Source: Monosiga brevicollis MX1
Lineage: Eukaryota; Opisthokonta; Choanoflagellata; Craspedida; Salpingoecidae
Assembly (NCBI RefSeq): GCF_000002865.3
Contig: NW_001865041.1
Location: forward strand, 1,034,008 to 1,098,007
Length of the DNA: 64,000 bases
Direction: 5' to 3'
The translations under genes and the position numbers were made by a program. The stretch's first letter is position 1; each line of letters starts with the position of its first letter. The notes below the pieces were generated by a model. It did not search any database and was not told where the DNA came from. It saw only the letters and a program-made list of their open reading frames with translations. This document shows, piece by piece, positions 59,194 to 64,000 of this stretch.

Positions 59194-62100
59194 ATGGCCG
59201 CGACACCACAAACCCCTGCCATGGCAGAAGCCCCATCGCCTGCCGTCACCGGCAACATGCCACGCGCCACAAAATCGCTCAAGCACATCTTTCACCTGAA
59301 CCGCAAGCACGCTCAAACGCATGCCGATGACTTTATTCAGGCCGATAGCAATCAGCGCGGGTACGCCGAACGCACCTGGAGCCTTCCGGCCGCAGCTTCT
59401 GCGCCGCCAAGATCTCATGCTCGTGGGCACTTTTCGCCCCCCAATGGGTGCTTGTAGCCCTGGATTAGGCAACGAGGATGGTTTTTTCAAACAGATTGAA
59501 GACGCTGCTGCCGCTGCCGATGCCGTTGATATCAAGCCCGAGGACGCTGACCTCACAGCTCACAAAGTCCAGTCTGCTCTTGATGACGAACGCAAAATTC
59601 GGTATGCTTCTCCCTATCTTTTATCTGTTATCTGCCTCCGTCCCGCGCCCCGCGGCGTGTCTCTGTGCTGGCCCTATCATACCATGCCTTCCCAACCGCC
59701 TTTGGCCCTCACGTTCAGCACTCGCCCGTATCCAACACAACAGCAAAGCCGATCAAGGCGGTCGTGCCAACGTTGGTGGTGCAGTGACGGCTCATTTGCT
59801 GGCCTCTCCCAAAATCGATGATGTATGTTGAGCAATCTCTTTGGGCTTGGCAGCTCTGTGCGCCGGTGGATGTCTGACTTTCTTGTCGTGCTTTTCAAGG
59901 ACCTGAACGAGCAAGCCTACGTCTCCGTGCTAAGCGTCATCTTGAACCAAATTGGTGGCTACCAAGACAAGGTGGGCGTCACCACACCGACTTGTTTAAC
60001 GCAAGCCACCTCGTCCCAGCTGTCCCGTGCCTCGCGCTACAGCATCCACTTACCCAACCGGCATCACTTGGCTCGTGGCACACAGCGCATGTCTCAGGAG
60101 AGCTTGATCAAGTATGCGCGAGAAGCCTATGGAATCACTAGCGATGCCAAGCACCAGGAGTTGTTGGAGCGTGTACGTCACCCCTGACGCTCAATCACTT
60201 GCACTTAAGTCTATTTAACCCACCGAATCATGCCCAGGCCTGAGGTGTCCGCTCGGCATTGCCTTTTCCTTGACAGCTCGGCCGCTTGCTGCCTGTTGTA
60301 CTAGGCTGAACAACTGGCGCCTTCCTCGCGAAAGTTTCTCCGTGTGGTGTTGCAACGCGCGGAAGGCCTTTTGGCCAAAGATGCTGGCAACACCTCGGAT
60401 CCATTTGTCATCTTTCGCATCGTACGCTCGGCTCTGGCCTCGCTCGCCGCCCGTGACACAACGACAAGGCTTGGCGCTACCGCGCTTTGACTGTAACCCC
60501 GTCCTCATGCGATCGATGCGCCACCCTTTTTGCTCGCACTTCAACACAATGCTGTTGCTTTTTTTCTGTTCAGTATGACATTGGGGCCAGTGACAAGTCA
60601 ATGCATCACGTGCAGGACAAGCATGCATCGGAACATCAACAGCAAATCTCAACAGTCAAACACAAAACATGCGACCCTGAGTGGAACGAAGGTTCGCGTC
60701 CTCCCACGCTCACGCCCGTTTGCTAGCGGTGCCCGCTTCACAGGGTATCTCACACTCTTGCGCCCGCAAACTTTGCATCTGCAGTTTTTGAGTTTGAAGT
60801 TCCAGACCCCGAATGTATTCTGGTCCTAGACGCCTGGGACGACGACGGCGATAACAGCGTCATCAAAGACCTGACCAAGGTTTGTTTGCTTTCTTCATCT
60901 ACTGATGCCCCAGCAATCAAGCGTTTCGGCCCGTACCCATGCTCATCACATCGCTTTTGCTTGAAATAGATTCGGAAGATGTCACATTTTGCACGAGCCA
61001 TGCGAGAGGGCTTGCATGCCATCTCGGGCAAGAGTGCCGACGGCGCCGCTGACTTTTTGGGATGTATGTTCTTTTGTCTTGGCATGGCATTTTCAAACGC
61101 CTTGGCCCAAGAATGGATAATGCTAATCTCTGCACCGCACGTCGCCACTAGGCGTGGATGTGCCAGTGATTGCCATGCCTGCCAACGGCACTGAGTACGT
61201 ATTTGTGCTTTTGACATGACCATCTGCTGGTCAAAATATTCGGGGGTAGGGTGGAAACGGCGGCCCGTACGCGCTGGTTGGTTTGCCTCACGCTGGGTGT
61301 GCTGGGGCGCGTGCTACAGCCAAGAGTTCCCGCTGCAGAAACGCTCCGAAAAGTCAAGCGTGGCCGGAAAGATTTTCCTCAAGTACGTGGCACACTTGAC
61401 ACGAGCTGACTTGAATGTGCAGACGCACTCAACTTGCTCACCAATGCCCCTTCTCACCTACCTCGATCGTTCAGTATCTCCTGGTTCACAAAACCGCTTC
61501 AGCCTGCCGACGAGGGCTATCCCCGAACCTTTGAGCTGGTTCAGCTTCATTATTCGCTGATGCAAAAGCTCATCCTCATTGAAGCCAAGGACACATTGGG
61601 TAAGTTGAAGCTCGACCTGGTGCTAGGTGCGTGTAAGCACGAAACCCTCACGCTGGTGCTGCTAATTCTGGCCACAAACTGCCACGCCAGGCGACGTGAC
61701 GAATGCTTGGGATGGCCGGTTTTCTGTCCAAAGCCAAACCATCTTGGATCAGCATGCACTACAAATTGCGCTCACAGATGTTCAGCGTGTAAGTTTGTTC
61801 AGCTAAGCGGAGCGGTGGGGACATGGTGTGGCCCATTTGTTTTATTTTGTTTTTTTGTTTTTTGTTTTTTGTTGATTGCTCTGATACGCCTGTTCGACCT
61901 CCACCTTAGGCCGTCACACTCTTTCGCTGTTTGATCGACCACCACGTCTGTGAAGGCGTCTACATCTCTGCCATCAGTGATGCCCTCAAGGTACGTTTCG
62001 ACCTTGGCCTCGTCGCAAAGGGCAAGGCTTGTTCGGGTGCCAAATGTTAATGGCAGAAATGACACTATGAAGAACCGACTTCAAGCTAATGAACCCAGTG

Positions 62101-64000
62101 GAGACGTCGCAGCATTGACTCGCCTGATGGTGTGTTTTGTGCTTGTTTCTCTGCTTATTTGCAACTTGTAGCGCGTGGCCAAGACCATCCCGCCGCAGGC
62201 CGATGAGCGTGCTGGACTGGCGCCAGAAGAGGCGCTATGTTTTGCCGACGCGGTTGAAAACATGATCGTTTCTGGACTGGAAACCATTGGTGGGGCATAC
62301 CCGCGCTGCAGCAACAGGCTTGAAAGAGTCAACCGTGCCCTCATTATGCCGTTTCTACCCCACGATACCCCGGCTCTTTCTAGGCAATGTTTTTGACGTC
62401 ATCGAGCCTTCAGAAGACGGTGCCGTGTACATGCTTTCGGTCATCACCGTGTTGCGCCTTTGCTTCACGATGCCGCCGTGGCTGGCCAAGGGCACCAATA
62501 GCGAGCGCCGTTTAGCCAATGAGGTAGAGGGCGTATTCTTCAAGTATTGTCAAGAATACTACGACCGTCAGAAACAGGAATTGCACGACGATGACAAGTT
62601 TGTTGGCAAGGACGTCGTTCAGACCGTCAAACTCATGCGTCGTATCATGGAGAAGCTTTCCTTCCTCCACAAATACTGCAGGTGGGTCACACCGTGCCTA
62701 GACTTCTCGCCACTGGGTCAGACCACAACGGTCAGAGCTCATTTGCCGGCCGGCACCGACTTCCCTGTGTTCTGTGTCGGCATCCTGCGTGTGCCTAGCG
62801 TGGCCTTTGAACCGCTGGGATTGAACGTGATTGCCTTGGCCATCAAGGCCTGGGATGCCTTGCTAGTGAAGGATATCAAGGTGCGCAGATCCCTCGCTTG
62901 GTTCATACTCGCCATCAAATTGTGACCTATCTGCACCACCTCTTTGCCGGGAAAGTCAGGAGAACAACCTTCAGCTTTTCTCTCACCTTTGGACTGCTGT
63001 TGACTGCTGTTGGCTGCTTTCTCCTGTGTTGCAGCAAGTTGCGGAGGCATGGACTGGCACCACCTCGACCATTGTCGATGAGAGTGAGGACATCAGTGCT
63101 TACGGCATTATCTTCGAGCTCTATTTCTCGACCAAGAAACTGCGTGACACGATGGAAAACTTGATGGATGATGAGGATGTTGATCAGCTGGAGATCACCA
63201 ATCTCAATGCCGTCTTTCAGCCCGTGATCCTGCATTGGATCTCACTGACTCAAGTGATGGGTGTCAAGTGGATTCAGAAGGTGAGCTCAATCAGACAGCT
63301 GGCTTCGACCTATTTTTGCCGATACAGAAAGCCAAACGGGCCCAGTGGGCATGGGCTCAGCCGCATATTACCCTCACTGCCAACTCCTGCTGGCTTGGCA
63401 GGCCATTGAGTACGACAAACTGACCCGCGTGACCGCCGAATCCATGTTTTCGTCAAGCGTGCTTGACATTTTCCGTCTATTGAATGACATTTGGAGCGTA
63501 AGAGGACGTCCGACCTCGTGCACCTCGCTGGCCCTGGTCTATTTGTTACCGTCTAGTTTGTGCTCATCACCATGATCACTACACATATTGGCAGTTGTGG
63601 ACGCGTTTGGATTGGCCACAACAAGACATGGCCGAGATTTTCATGACCATGCTGGGTGACTCCATGTGCAACTGTGCGCTTGCATACTTACGCGGATTAC
63701 AAGCTGAGATCAAGCGCCAGGTGTGTGCCTTGACCTGCAGATGCTTTGTAAAACTGCCGAACACGTTTTGCACCATCAAAGCTGACATCGTGCGTGATGT
63801 ACATGCATACATCAGGGCTATTTTGACATTGAGGGGCAGTTTGACATTTCCGACAAGCTGTGCATCGCTCTGAATGACATTCAGGAAACCGCCTACAAGC
63901 TTTCCGATATTGCGCGATTGATGAAAGTGGACCAGCTCAACGAGCGTCACCGAGCAGAGCTGCTGGCCAGCGCGCCGACTCGCAAACTGACCGCCCACGA
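59194..64000 (+). CDS. Munc13-4/BAIAP3-like C2-MUN domain protein (3' end beyond window)
   Basis: Many short exons. After an N-terminal polar stretch (ending near 59600) come helices DLNEQAYVSVLSVILNQIGG and LIKYAREAYGITSDAKHQEL, as seen before the first C2 of Munc13-4 and BAIAP3. The C2A follows: FLRVVLQRAEGLLAKDAGNT SD(PFVIFRI), STVKHKTCDPEWNE, then VFEFEVPDPECILVLDAWDD DGD, giving the Asp calcium ligands (SDPF, DxDDDxD). Later exons encode the MUN region: VFDVIEPSEDGAVYMLSVIT, GVFFKYCQEYYDRQKQEL, FELYFSTKKLRD, LEITNLNAVFQPVILHWISL with GVKWIQK|AIEYDKLTRV, and SSVLDIFRLLNDIWSLWTRLD, then LCIALNDIQETAYKL. These proteins prime vesicles for SNARE-driven exocytosis. The frame is open to the last base, so further MUN and a C2B are expected outside. 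Confidence 0.85.

Overview
This 64-kb window is nuclear DNA from a compact, intron-rich, GC-moderate single-celled holozoan, most likely a choanoflagellate of the Monosiga/Salpingoeca type. That is inferred from the gene set: a full-length Piezo channel, an I-BAR (MIM-type) protein, an IRS-type PTB adaptor with tyrosine motifs, ciliary CCDC113, AOAH, SPPL3, MARCH6/TEB4, a Munc13-4/BAIAP3-like protein and XPA. The codon usage is standard, introns are mostly about 50-250 bp with GT-AG ends, and intergenic spacers are short. No prokaryotic, viral or transposon gene was recognised. Gene models come from reading splice sites by eye and matching remembered protein families, so exon ends can be wrong by small amounts.

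Layout, left to right: 3' end of MTO1/GidA (+); MIM-type I-BAR protein (-); COMMD protein (+); tail-anchored monoamine oxidase (-); secreted orphan protein (+); single-module ZPR1 protein (+); EMG1/NEP1 (-); S-adenosylhomocysteine hydrolase (+); SLC35E2-like transporter (+); 72-residue orphan (-); myristoylated PTB adaptor (+); Piezo (-); SPPL3-like protease (+); CCDC113/CFAP263 (-); GH32 invertase with a Cys-rich insert (+); PhoD-like phosphatase (-); XPA (+); dephospho-CoA kinase with a long N-terminal extension (-); MARCH6/Doa10 ligase (+); two-BIR survivin-like protein (-); TMEM184/OSTalpha family protein (+); acyloxyacyl hydrolase (+); XRCC4-like NHEJ factor (-); Munc13-4/BAIAP3-like protein running off the right edge (+).

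Neighbours mostly alternate strand, giving many head-to-head pairs with shared short promoters. The closest pair (monoamine oxidase and secreted orphan) has only 96 bp between start codons. A near-palindromic 11-mer, TTGTCWGACAA, recurs in four of these spacers and in no exon that I read, so it is a candidate core-promoter element. The genes do not form one pathway. Recurring themes are DNA repair (XPA, XRCC4), membrane protein quality control and cleavage (MARCH6, SPPL3), cell-surface and signalling machinery later important in animals (Piezo, I-BAR, PTB adaptor, Munc13), and handling of bacterial or environmental substrates (AOAH, GH32, PhoD). The PTB adaptor with eight YxxL/I motifs and the recurrent promoter palindrome are the most novel-looking items.
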